Positions 39,069 through 52,226 of a stretch of DNA of 64,000 nucleotides are shown piece by piece. Origin of the DNA: Candidatus Altimarinota bacterium (GTDB taxonomy: Bacteria; Patescibacteriota; Gracilibacteria; BD1-5; UBA6164); assembly GCA_028713225.1 (NCBI GenBank), contig JAQTOS010000001.1, forward strand, positions 124,001 to 188,000, given 5' to 3'. Position numbers and translations under genes: made by a program. Numbering within the stretch: the stretch's first letter is position 1; every line of letters begins with the position of its first letter. Below the pieces are notes generated by a model. That model was not told where the DNA came from. It did not search any database and saw only the letters and a program-made list of their open reading frames with translations.

Positions 39069-42000
39069 ATGTGATATTCAAGAATACAAAAGTTTATTTC
39101 AGGAATTCTTATTTTTTCTCTACTTTTTTCTCTTACTTTTAGAGTTTCTTTTGAAGGCCTTTTAAATCAAGTTTTTGCTTGAGATACTAATGCTTACAAT
39201 ATAGTTTCAATAATTGTTCAAGACGATTTATATAATGCTTGAGTTTTTTCATCTGATGTAAAATCAGAAATTGATAGATATGCGGAAGATATACAAAAAA
39301 CTCTTCCAATGACAAAGGTTATTATTATCCCTACTAAAACAAGCGAAAATCCATATAATATAGCTTCTTTAAATGAGAAACTTTATTTTGAATGATATAA
39401 ATGAATAAAAGATTTAACAGGAGAATCAAAATTAATTTGATCTATTTTTGTTTGAAATATTCCACTTCCTGTTGTTTATGATGGACAAAATTCACAAAAA
39501 TCAGTTTTTCCTTATGTAGATTTTCAAGATAAGGCTTATATTTATAATACTTCTTCAAAAAAATACGAAAAAAATCAAAATAAAAAAGATAAATTACAGG
39601 CTGAAATTTGGCATTCATTTATTTCGCCAAATACTTGAGATAAATCTAAAGATGTTCAAGAATTAAAAGATTTCTTTGATAAAGATCATAATTATTATAC
39701 AAAAAGCTGAAATTTTTCTACTTCTACATTAGCTACAACTAAACCATACGTTTTTTATTTTGATGGGAAAAGAGAACAGGCTGCTATAAGTTATCAAAAT
39801 TATTTAGCTTATGTTAATTATTTACTTAATATAGAAGATATTTCTTATAATAGATTTTCTAAATATTTAGCAGATAAATTAGCTAAAAGTTATTTATGAA
39901 CTGCAAATTCTGAAATTGCATCAACTTTGGGAAGTTTAGGTCTTAATTTGGATTTATCATCTTATTCTAGTACTCCAGATTTTTCTACAGCTCCAGATAT
40001 TTCAACTCTTTCTGCTATTACTAAAACTATAAAAAGATTTGTAGAAATTTTTAATGAATCAGGACTTTCTGATATGAAAGCTTTTGTTCATAATGCTTGA
40101 AGATATAATTGAACAGGTTCTAATGTTTCAGTTGATATGGCTCCATATTTGATAACTCAATTGGATGAAATTTCAAGAGTAATGGTAAAAAATGCTAATA
40201 ATGATTTGGAAACAGAAATTGATAATTTAGTAAAAAATTGATTATCTAGAAATATTGCCATTCCAACACAAGCTACAACTCGAGTTTCAAATATTTTAAC
40301 TTGTGGTAATACTTATACAAATATACTTTTTGGTGAGCAAGCCAAAGATATCACTACAGCAGCTGATTGTAGTATTTATAGAGGGTCAAACGCTAATTCT
40401 TGAACTTTAGTTGAAGCAAATAGATGATTAAATGTAACTTGAAATGCTCAGGCTGATGCTTCTAGATGTAATAATCAAACTTCAGGATGGTGGGGAGGAA
40501 ATTCTCCTCTTAATTTAGATATGGCATCTATGAATACAGGACTTATGAAATTATGAACTCATGATTTGAATAAAGCAATTACACCATTATTTGATATATC
40601 TTGAGCAAGTAAAGAACTTGATAATTCTAAAACATTGTCTCCACTAAATTGTTTTGATAATAATTTTCTATTAAGTCAAAGAAAATCTATGGTTTGACAT
40701 TCAGGTTGTCAAACGACTTATCAAATTCCTATTAATTGAGAATCTCGAGTGAATTGGAATTGTTCAACGACAAATCAAACATTAGCTTATACAAAAAATT
40801 TCAACGATTTATATAAAGAATCTGTAACTACATCATCTGGATTTGTTTTTTGATGAAAAGTTTATTGATCTGGAAATGTTATAAATAAATGTACTTGACT
40901 TTCATGTGAGGATGGTGGACTTAAGATAGATTTCAAAAAAATCCCATCATATATAGAACATAAATCTCCAGATGCTCTAGAATTAAAGGACCAAACAAAA
41001 ACTATGACTTCTCCTAATTTACCTATCGATAAAGATAGATATATAGATTTTATAGGAGCAAAATGACAATATGACAAAATAAATTATCCTTATTTATATA
41101 GATTAACAGATGTTTCATCTGATTTAAGTTTACAATGAGTAAAAGATGTTTTAAAAAAATATTTAGATGCTAAATCTGTTGAGCTAAATTCTAAAATATC
41201 TTCAAATAATCCATGAAGTTTATCTGGAAACGATTTAAGTTTATATAATTTATTAAAAACTTGAAACTATCCAAGTCAAAGTGTGGATTTATACAAAGTT
41301 CTGGAAACAAAACCGGTGCAAACTATTGATATTTCTTGAGAGAAAAAAGATCTTTCTTATTTAGATACTTTAGTGTTTTCTCTTTATTGGTCTAAATTAA
41401 ATTCAGTTTCGGCTAAATATAAATTTGTTTTTGAAAATTATTTATCTGATCAATTTGGTGATAATAATTTGAAATTTCCTCTTCCATCAAATAAAAAAAT
41501 GTATGAAATGGCATATATTTGATCTGAGTGAGATGCTAAAAATATGTATATAAATATAGATCCAAGTGGAAAAGCGGAAAATCCATATGGAGATATTATT
41601 GCGAATAATTTGAGTTTAAATAATAATTTATTATCAACAAATCTAAATTGAAAAATAAATGAAGCTGATAATAATAAATGTGCTCCGCCAGATTGAGTTC
41701 CTCTTCGGCAATGGCTTCCTGCTGTTATGTGTCGGTTAAAGACACTTCTTCCACCAAAAATTAAAATTAGTGCAGGTTCTTGCTGATGAAATTCTGAAAT
41801 GTCATCAGACGATCAAATTAATTTAGAGGCTTGTAATAAAGATGATAATAAAAATTGAATAAATGATTGTCAGGAGAAAATAGCTTCAGTTAAACTTGCT
41901 GCACCAGGAGATAGAATTTGATATAATTCTGTTTGAAATCTTGAAGCTAGCTTACTTGATGAATATTCTAGAATTGTATGATTTGATAATCTTACAAATG

Positions 42001-45000
42001 TTAATTTTGATTTAACTAGAGTCGATATTCCTAGAGATCCAAGTAAAGAATTATCTGATATAAATTATAATACTTTTTATGATAAGCGAGCTCCTTTTTG
42101 AAGTGAATTGAATAATTCGCTAGTTTTAGAGGACTTAAAGAAATATATTAGCTTCACTCCTTGAAATATAAAAGCAAATAATTGAAAAGCTATAGCAAAT
42201 TTTGTGTCGAAAGATAAAGAAGTAAAACTTTATTTTAGAGCTTCTATTTCTATAAAAGATGCTAATTGAAATAATGCAATTGATATAAAATCAAATGATT
42301 TAAATATATCAGTTTCTTCAAATGTATTTTGAGTTTCTTCTTATAATTTAGCCGGATGAGTTATTTCTGGATGAGCTTCATGAGTAAAAGCTTCAGATAG
42401 GGCAAATTTCTTTATAATTGATTGAGGAAAAACAAGTGTAGCAGATTTGAAATCAGCTTTATGACAAGCATCAACAGCAAGAGAAAAATATATTTTCGAC
42501 TTAAAAAATACAGATAAAACATGAAAAGCTGTTCCTCTTTCTTATCCATTAAAAGTGGCTATTTCAAAATGAGAAAAACCTTATATAAATACTTTTAATG
42601 TTCCACCAATTGGTTCTTATTATTCTTCTATTGCATCAATAAAAGATGCTGGAACTTATACTTTTGAAATTACAGATAATTCTGGATTTAGAATAACAAA
42701 AGAAGTTGAAGTTATGCCAGATGTTCCAGCGGAATTGAGAGTAAATATGTCTACAAATATTGCTGAAATTTGAGGTTCAAAAACAAATCATTTACTTAGT
42801 CTTTATGATAGATTCTGAAATCTAAATTCAGGAGAGTTGTATAATATTAATGCTTCAATTAATTGAGATTTTACTTTTGGTGATGGGAAAAAAGACGCTA
42901 CTATAAATACTTTTGAATGATATAAAACATTTACTTTGAAATCACCAGATTCTACTTGAAATTCAGAAATTAAATTCACTTTTAATGATAGTATAAATAA
43001 TATAAAACTTGAAAAAACAGCAAATATAAAAGCAATTTCATGAGTAAATGCTGTTTTAAATATAGAAAATCCAGATAATATCAAAGTATGAAATAATACT
43101 TATAAATATACAATTAAAATTACAGATTTAGACGGGAATTTATTAAATAATTTCAATTCTAAAGCTTATTTAAATATTCCTAAAATTTATGGAAAAAGTT
43201 TAGATAGTTTTGTTTCTATACAAAATTGAGTTTGAAATTGAAGTTTTACTACAGCAACTGCAGCTTCAAAAGTAGTAAATCTTACTTTTAATGTTGAATG
43301 ATTAAAAAATTCTATTGTAAAACCAATAACAATTCATCCAGACACCGCTTTGAAAATAGATTTATCTTTATCTAATTCTAAACTTGAAGCAAGAGCAGAT
43401 TCAACTAGCATTTTGACAGCAGAGCTAAAAGATAGATATGGAAATCTTGTTTTTGATGATAATTCTACATCTCTAGCCCTAGAAATTCCAGCTGATTATA
43501 AACATATTATAAAAGTTTGAGATTTTCTAAAAACTGCTAGTTCAGGTAAAGTTAATTTTGTATTAAATGCGACTGATATTCCATGAATAGCATTTATGAA
43601 AGTAAGTTCAAATCCAAATCTTTCGCTAAATAGTTTTTCAGTTCCTGGACAAGCTGGGTTTTTGAAGACGGAATTAAATTCTTCTATTTTTAAAACTTCT
43701 GCTTGATTAAGCCCTACTTGAGATAAATTTTTCTATGAACTTGATAATATTCATTATAGATCTAAATATAATTCTCTTGATGTAATGAAAGCAAGTAATG
43801 ATTATAAAGTTCTTGGAGAAGCAAGTAAAATATTTATCACAAAATTATGGAATGCAACGAATAATATACTTACTCATTGAGTTTGAGAAAATGCTATAAG
43901 AATTGATACTTATTATTTCTGGAATAAACAAAAAATTGAAGGGAAAAAATATAATTCACTTTATACTACACTTCTTTGAGGAGAATATGGTGATATTAAT
44001 ACTCCAGATTATTTGGCTTCTGGAATGCTTTTTAATAAAAATAATAGATCGCTAGCAGTTACGACTCTGCTTTCATCAAATAAAAATTCAGAACAAAAAT
44101 TAGTACAAGTTAGTCCAACTTGAAAAATTGGACTCATGTCTACAACAGATTTATCTCAAGATGTGAGCTTGAATTATAATAATTCTTCTAGAAGACTTTC
44201 TTTTGATTTATATAATGATGCTCTTAGTTCAGTAGTTTGAAAAATTTATTTAAAATGAAACGATACAGTTGTTGAATCTGTTTGTGATAAAGCTGATGTT
44301 TCTTCTTGTATTTCAGACAATGAAATATCACAACTGACAGCAAAAACTATAAAAACTAACTATGCTTTTATTTTAGACGGGGATAAAATAGTTTTGAAAG
44401 ATGAGCTTTGAAATACAGTTTTTTCTATATCAAAAGATTTTACTATAGCAAATAATGGAGGATTTAATATTTCTGTTGATAATACAAATACTTCTGATTA
44501 TTTGAAACTTAATTTAGAAGATTCTTTTGGTGAAACTGTTTGAAATATTGGAATTAAATTGTCATGATTTTCTACAGATTTAAGTCGTGATGAATCACTT
44601 TTCCAAACAAAAATAGACACATTAAATAATACAGTTTTTGTATATTTACAATCAAATAATTATGGATGAAAATTTTCATATACTTGAAATTCTACTTATG
44701 GAAATAAATGATTGTATATTTATTATAATGATCCTTTTGCTGATAATCAAACGGCTAGTAAAACAATGTGAGAAAGAGAAGATACTTCTATTGCAAATTA
44801 TGAGCAAAGAGCTTGAATAGGATGGGAATGAGAAAATAAATCATTGCTTTTATTTGCTGCGGGTGAAAATGTATGAGATGCAACAAAATATAATCAAACT
44901 CTTTCAGTTATAAATTTGTGAGACCCTGTTATTGCATTAGCAAAAGTAGATCCAAAATTACCAGGAACAAGTGAAAACCGTAATTTTGATTCAAGTATAG

Positions 45001-48000
45001 GAAAGCTTCTTTGAAAATGAGTAAAATCTTATGATGTTTTTGATTATAATAATGATCAAGTAGATGATATTATTTATTTGACTGCAGATAATTTCATAAG
45101 ACTTTTAGAGTGAACAAACACTTCTGAAAAATACAAAGATATGTGAAATTTGTTTTATATAAAAGATTTAGATAATAAATTTCCGATAATAACTTGAGAT
45201 TTTACAAACGATGGATTTGATGATATTTTCTTTGTAAATACAGATGGAAAACCTGTTTTATTAAACAACTATAAAAAACATTTTACTAGACTAGAATTGG
45301 AATGACAATTTGCACTAAACGGGAGAATATCTCAAGTTTCAGGATTTGATATGAATCATGATGGAAAAATGGATATTACTACACTTGATGAAAATGGGGA
45401 TATAAATGTATTTTATGGATGATGAACTGATAATAATCCAAGTTTTGAAAAGAAACATATAGATTCTGGATATTGATTGAAACTAGATTCTACACCGAGA
45501 AATGATAATTCGGCTATTTATTATAATGGTCTTTATCAATTGCCATCAGATTCTAATGCTGACTTTTTGAAATCATCAGAAGCATTAAATGCAAATGTTA
45601 AATCTTTTAATGATTCTGTATGAAATTGATCTTCTGAATCTTTAACAAGTCCATCAAAATGAGAATTTAATGAATCTCTTTTGAATAATATGCTTTTCTT
45701 TAAAGTTAATTATGATCCAGAATTTTCTGATGCTACTTTGACTCAAGACCAAAATAAACAATCTATTTTTAATGCCTTGCCTCAGTCTGCTATTTGAGAT
45801 TCTTCTAGTGTTTCTACAGATATTTCTTCAGCAAATAATTCTTTCAAGGATTTTACTTCTTATCTAGATCAAACAAATTCAGGAAAAACAAATTATGATT
45901 ATTCTACAAATACTTCTAAATTAACAACATTTTTGAGAAGTGAATATTCAGATACTCAAGGGATAAATATCAAAAAAACTTATACAGACAAAAACTGAGG
46001 ATTTTTAAAAGCTTGAGATCAAGTTTCAGTAAAAGTAGAAATTACAAATACTTCTAGTTCTATAACTAAAAATATTGCATATCTTGATAAAGTTCCAGCT
46101 CCACTATCACTTTGAGCGGAAACAAATTATAAATTTAGTGTTTGATGAGATTATAAAAGCATTAGTCCAAAAAATCCACCAGATTGAGCACCATTTTCTT
46201 TTATGATAGATCATTTTGACTTGCTTGCAGGACAAACGGCTGTTTTTGAATATAATTTGGAAACTATGCCTTTTGATTTTGGCTCTCTTCAAACTGGATT
46301 ATTTGAAAAATGAGAACTTTGAGATGATATATATTGAGACATATTACTTAAAAAATCAAATCAAAACTGTGCTGAAACTAATGCTATATATAGATCTACA
46401 GATGCTAAAACTTATGAAAAAGGAGAACAAACTCCAATTTGTAATGAAAATAAAGCAAAATTACCAACAGAAGCTGAAAAAAATGCAACAGATAAAGATG
46501 GAAATTGAACACCAGATTATATAGATGCTTTGAAATTAAACAATGGACAAAATACAGATTTTACAAAATATGCTAAAGATGCTTTAAATCAAGTAAATTT
46601 TGATAAAGACTGAGATGGTATTCCGGATACTTATGACTTAAGTCCAAATTATAATGAAGATTCAGGAAATATTTTAGATTGATTAAATAATTTTACTGCC
46701 AATTCTATGGCTACTCTTGATGGAGTAGAAAATTTTATTAATTGACTAGGTTGTTGATTTGGATGAGCTTGATGTATAGCTAGTCCACTTAATCGGGCTC
46801 CACTTGCACCAGGGAATGACCCAACTATTTTTGGTTGTCCTGCTTGAGATGGTTTAAATGTATGAGAATGAATACCGGTTTTTTCTATGTTGACTATGCA
46901 ATGGTATTGACCTATTTGTTGACCTTCTGTTTGGCCACCAAGTCCTTTGGGATTAGGTTGTTCTTCTTTGTGAGCTGGTTGACGGCTTGGAACATCAAAT
47001 CCTATAAATCAATTTAGATTTTTTATTACTCCTACTATAACTGGAGGTATTTGAATTGCTGCTTGTTTTGGTGGACCTGCAATAGTTGCTTGAAATTCTG
47101 TACCTAAATGAGTTTCTCCAGTTACTCCAGGTTGAAACTGTATAGTTGCAGCCAAAAAATCAAATATGTGTAAAGATGACTGATCTGATTGAGATGTTTG
47201 ATCTATAGGTTATAGTCAAGTATCAGGTTCTTCTTATTCAGTTATAAATGGTAATTGTAAGGATTCTACTTGAAATACGGGTAAAACTCCAATTCTAGAT
47301 AACAAAACAGTTGCTGATTACCTAAATTATAAAAGAACAGGACAAAAATCTCCTAGCTTGTGAGCGAATGTAAATAATTTCTTTGGCTCTCTTTCAAATA
47401 ATAATAAATGGCATGTTTCAAATGGTCCACTTATTAGTTTAGGAGGAACTACTGCAACAGATAATGATATGGATTTATCTCTTAGTTTAGATGCTAATGC
47501 TGTTAAAAACGGAGGTTCTTATGCTGATATCGTAAAAATAGATTTAAAAAGAATTTTCCCATTTCCAGATTTTATAATGGAATGGTGGACTAGACAAATA
47601 GAAGAAATTGTTACTAAGTTGACTGATTGGCCAACAATTTTTGTAATACTTCCAGATTTTTCTTGAATTATTGATAGTTGATGGTCTGATTTTTTTGCAA
47701 ATGTACAAAAAAATTATGATAAATGATTAGCTATAGATACAGCAAAAGATGCAAAAATAGATAATGAAACTAAGACTTTACAAAAAGATTATGATTCTAA
47801 GTGTAGTGATGATAAATCTAAATACACAACAGAATGTATAGCAAAACTTCAGAAAATAAAAAATAAAGAAAATTCTAAATATACTTCAGGACCAGCACAA
47901 GCTTCTGGAATAAGACAAGTTTATGAATTTTTAGGAAATCTTCCTATGATTTCAATACTTCCAGAAAAAATATATATTTCTATTCCATGGATTGATGGTG

Positions 48001-51000
48001 TTACTATTGATAAAGCAATAAGAGATTTTAAATTAACTCAAGCTCAATGGACTGCTGAAGTAGAACAAAAACAAAAAATGTGGTCAGGTGGATTAGAATG
48101 ATGTGATTCAAAAGCAACAGATAGCGCAAAAGCTCAATGTAAGAGAGATTATGCATATGCAAATTCTCTTTCTATAAATGCATGAGCTTTGACAAATTCT
48201 TTAAATCAAAATATTCAAGCTTTGGAAGAATATAAAAAACTTCCAGAAAAAGTAAATAAAATGATTTCTATAAAAGAAACTCGGCTTGGACAAATACTTT
48301 GTAATGTAGAAACTATTTCATATATTCTTGGATGACGGCTTTGAGAGAATGGTAAAAGATTTAAAGCTTGGGTTGAACTATATATTTTAGTTAAATCTAT
48401 ACTTAAATCTTGGCAATTAGTACTTGATGTTTTCTATGATTATGATGCTAGTTGTCATGATTGTAAAAACGAAAGATCTGATTTGCTTTACTGTGTATTT
48501 AAAATAATTTCTATGATTATTCCAAAAATACCAATAATTCAATTTCCAAAATGGCCAGATATAATAGTAGATTTGCATAATGTAAGAGCTAATTTAGCAA
48601 TTTCTTTACCAGATTTTGAATTCAAATTAAGACCAATTATTCTACCAACTTTACCTAGATTGTATTTACCAGACTTGCCAAGAGTAAATATAAACTTGCC
48701 AAGTATTCCAGTATTACCAATTATAGAATTACCAACTCTACCAGACTTACCAAGTTTGCCTACTGTTACTCTTCCAGATTTGCCACCACCACCAAAATTA
48801 CCTAAACTTTTTGCTTGAATAGAATGAGTTTTAAATATTTTGAAACTTATAACAAAAGTTATGTGTATTTTGAAGAAAAATCCTTTCGTTCCTGAATGGA
48901 GAGCGGGAGACCAAATAGCATTTTTAACTGAAAGATGAGGTTATTTACCTATAGATTTCTTGAGCGTTTCACTTCCTCAATTTTCTTATCCTTTCGTTGA
49001 TGCTATAAAAGTAACTTCATATGTAAATCTAGAATTTGAAGCTGATTTTATAACAGAATTTTCTAGAAATATGGTAATGCCATTAAATACTTTTACAAAT
49101 AATATAGTTCACACTTTTGATTCTAAAATTCCTGATTTAGATTTTAGATGAGCTATACCACAAAACATTGATGTAAATGCTTGATGACAAAATTCTTGAT
49201 TAAGACTTGATGGGCAAAAATTGAATTATAATGAGAAAAAATGAGTAAATTTATATGATTTTTCTCGTGTTATTGCTGCTAATATTTCTGCTTGAATTTC
49301 TTATATTATAGACCACAAAGATGCGACAGTTTCAAATAAAGAATTTTTAATTTTAATTAATAAAGATTTAGCTAAAAAATCTATAACAAGTGATCCAAGA
49401 ACAGATAAAATAAGAGATACTTGGGCAAGTGTAAATAATTATGATTATGCTAAAGAAGATTCTTTGATTAATGATTTAATAAAAAATAATACTGCTAAAT
49501 TTGATACTCTTAAATCTATACTACAAAATGAGATAAATGAGACAAGAAAGTTAAAAGAACAAATTAAATCAAATAAATTAACTATTGATTGAACAAATAA
49601 ATTGGCTTCAGCATCAATTTCTAGATTTGATTCGTATAATTCTAGTCTGTCTTCATTTAATGATAAAACTAAGAAATCTTTAGTTGATTTAGTAACTTAT
49701 GATAATGCTGAAAAAACAAGTTTACAAAGCGATGGAAAAGATTTGATAAATAGAGTTTCGTCAGATACTGCTGGTTTGAATACAAAATTATTAGATTCTG
49801 ACACTAGATATAAAGATATGATTTCTAAGGCAAAATCAAATTTACTTGCCTCTACTGCAACTTGAACAACATCTACTGGAGCGCTTGATTCTTCAGCTAA
49901 ATCTTGTAAAACATGAGTTACAAATACATATACTTATAAATGATTATATATTATAGAAAAAGATATAAGTTATAGATTATTTGACTACTTGTGAGAACTT
50001 ACTGGAAATGAAGTAACAAAAACTACTTGAATGGATGCAAATAATAAAGATTTAGTATATCAAGTTTGAGATGAACTTTATTTAAAAGATAATTTCAAAG
50101 CAACAAGTCCAACGAATTTCTATACTGGAAATCCAATAGTAATGAATGCTGATGATATAAAATCTTATAATAATACAGATACTCATTATGCAGCTGTAAA
50201 TGAATTTTCTGAAAACTTAGTAGATACAAATAATATAAATGTTAATTTCTTGCAATCATCAGATGATATAGCTAATTATAGATTAGAATTTTATAATATA
50301 GTTGATAAATTTGCGAATGATGATAATTCTAGATATTGGAATGGTTTATTTACAAAAAGGCAGATAGTTGATGCATTTAGGGATATTGATGACATTACAA
50401 TAGATTCTACAAATGAAACTTATACAACTAGAAAAAATTTAGCATATATAGATTATTATTCTCCAGGATTAAATGTAACACTTTCTACAAAAGAACTTAT
50501 TAGTATAAAAGATAAAATAGCGTCTAATACTCTTCTAAATATTAGTCAGGGGACAAAAATTTATTCTGGAAGAGATGATGTAAAAATATTTTATCATACA
50601 GATTTGGATGCTGCAGAACAATCTATAGTATTAAAAAAACATTCTAATATAAGTTTTGCTTGAAATATAATTGTCAGTTGACTTGAATGAGAAGCTTATT
50701 TGGAAGCTAAAAATTCTAAAATATATTCTGGAAATAAAATTGCATCTGTTATCGGATTACCAATTTTTCCTGGAGATACTATAAAATGAGATTCTATAAG
50801 TGAAGCTTCTCGCGTATCAATTAATTATTATGATGGATCTAATATAGATGTTTTATTTAACTCAATTTCTTCATATACTTTGTATGATTTGTGAGCATAT
50901 AATGAGAAATATTTGATTAGAGCTAAAGTAGATAATGATTTCTACTATTCTAAAATTACTTGATTCAAAGCTGGAAATTTCACAACTAGTTCTGCACAAG

Positions 51001-52088
51001 AAATAATGTCTCCTCAAGTTCAAGCTGATACAAAAGCTCCAGAACTTGATATGAATTCAGTTATAAAAGTTCCAGTTTATATATGAAAAACTATAGATCT
51101 TACAGATTCTTTATATGAAAATTCTGGAATTTCAGGATTAAAAGAAGTTTATATAGATTCTAATCTAAAAGTAGATTCTGATAACGATGGAAATCCTGCA
51201 AATGACAAAGATTCTATTTCTAAAGCGAATATTGAAGTTCAGCTAAGTTCTACTAGTTTGAAATTGAAAATACTTCCATTTGATAGTATTTTTACAAAAA
51301 ATATTAGACTTTACATGGTGGATAAGAATAACAATATTTGATATAAAGATTTAGTTTTAACTGTCTATTCTCCTATTCCAGAAGTAAAATGAAATAATAA
51401 TTCTACAATTTTTGGTGATTTAAATGAAGAAATCATATCAGAAAGAGTAGATTTGTATAGATATAGATGAGGAGTTCTAAAAAGACTTACAAAAGACTAT
51501 GTAAATACAAGTGCAACTTGAGCATTTCAATATAATTATAATAATTCTCAAGGTCTTGTATTAAAAGATACTTCAAATACTTGAGCAATTAAAGATATTG
51601 CAAATATAAATGAAACTACTTGAAAAATAGATTTGAAAGACAATAAATATTCTATCAGAATTATTCCAGCAAATTCTTCTGATAATGCTTACACAAATAT
51701 AGTTGTTTCTAATTGAAGTTTGGATTTGTACTATGAATATATAGTAGTTCCAAATGTTTGAGAGGTAAAATCTGTTGATGCCTTTGATAATATAAAAGAT
51801 AATTGAACTTACTTTAGGCTTACAGATAAGCGAAATTATTCAAGTTTTACTATTCCAACAACAGCTTCTTATAATCCTTGAGATTTAGCTGTCTATGATG
51901 TAGCCGATTCAAATAAAACTCCAATATTTGTAGTAACAAAAGATTGAAGAGTTTCAGTTAATAGAACTTGATTCAAAATTGTTTATGAAACATTTCAGGA
52001 TAGAATTGTTTATAAACTCGTAGATAATTCTTGAAAAGAAATAGCAAGAGTCTTACCAATATCTGAGGGAAATTTTATAATGAAATAA
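39069..52088 (+). CDS. Giant exported surface protein (4,339 aa)
   Basis: One uninterrupted frame of 4,340 codons when UGA is Gly, by far the largest gene here. Residues 12-30 (ISGILIFSLLFSLTF) are a signal peptide or anchor. Beta-rich, Ig/filamin-like segments cover about 1170-1430 (GTYTFEITDNSGFRITKE; LKDRYGNLVFDDNST). VCBS/FG-GAP-like repeats lie at about 1990-2120: DYNNDQVDD, DFTNDGFDD, DMNHDGKMD. Calcium-loop motifs DKDGNGTPDYID and DKDGDGIPD lie near 2475 and 2512. A Gly/Cys/Pro-rich stretch follows at about 2560-2700. Residues 3180-3250 are a run of LPxLP units. A Ser/Lys/Asp-rich helical part lies at about 3440-3600. No enzyme motif or C-terminal anchor is seen. It is likely a very long adhesin on the cell surface (inference). 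It has its own promoter and terminator. UGA makes up about half of the glycine codons counted at 40023-40920. Confidence 0.88.
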
Positions 52089-52099
52089 TTTATATATTC

Positions 52100-52133
52100 C
52101 AAAAAAGACTACTTAGAAATAAGTAGTCTTTTA
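52100..52133 (+). terminator. Terminator of the giant gene
   Basis: AAAAGACTACTTA pairs with TAAGTAGTCTTTT around GAAA, followed by TAT. It starts 12 bases after the TAA stop. Confidence 0.92.
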
Positions 52134-52173
52134 TATTAGAAGGCTTTTTCAACTTAAGTAAAGCGCTAAAGTA

Positions 52174-52200
52174 TTGAATATAATTATATATTCATATAAT
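52174..52200 (+). promoter_or_regulatory. Possible promoter of the pilin-fused adhesin
   Basis: TTGAAT (52174-52179), 15 bases, TATAAT (52195-52200). The spacer is one base short of the usual here. ATG is 27 bases downstream. Confidence 0.4.
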
Positions 52201-52226
52201 AACTTTTTACATAGTAAATTTATTGT

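Noticed and set aside
39069-52088. A series of many short genes or a decayed locus in place of the giant gene
   Set aside because: Under code 25 a single frame runs from 39069 to TAA at 52086 without any TAA or TAG; the apparent breaks are all TGA. The frame also keeps domain-like patterns across the breaks.
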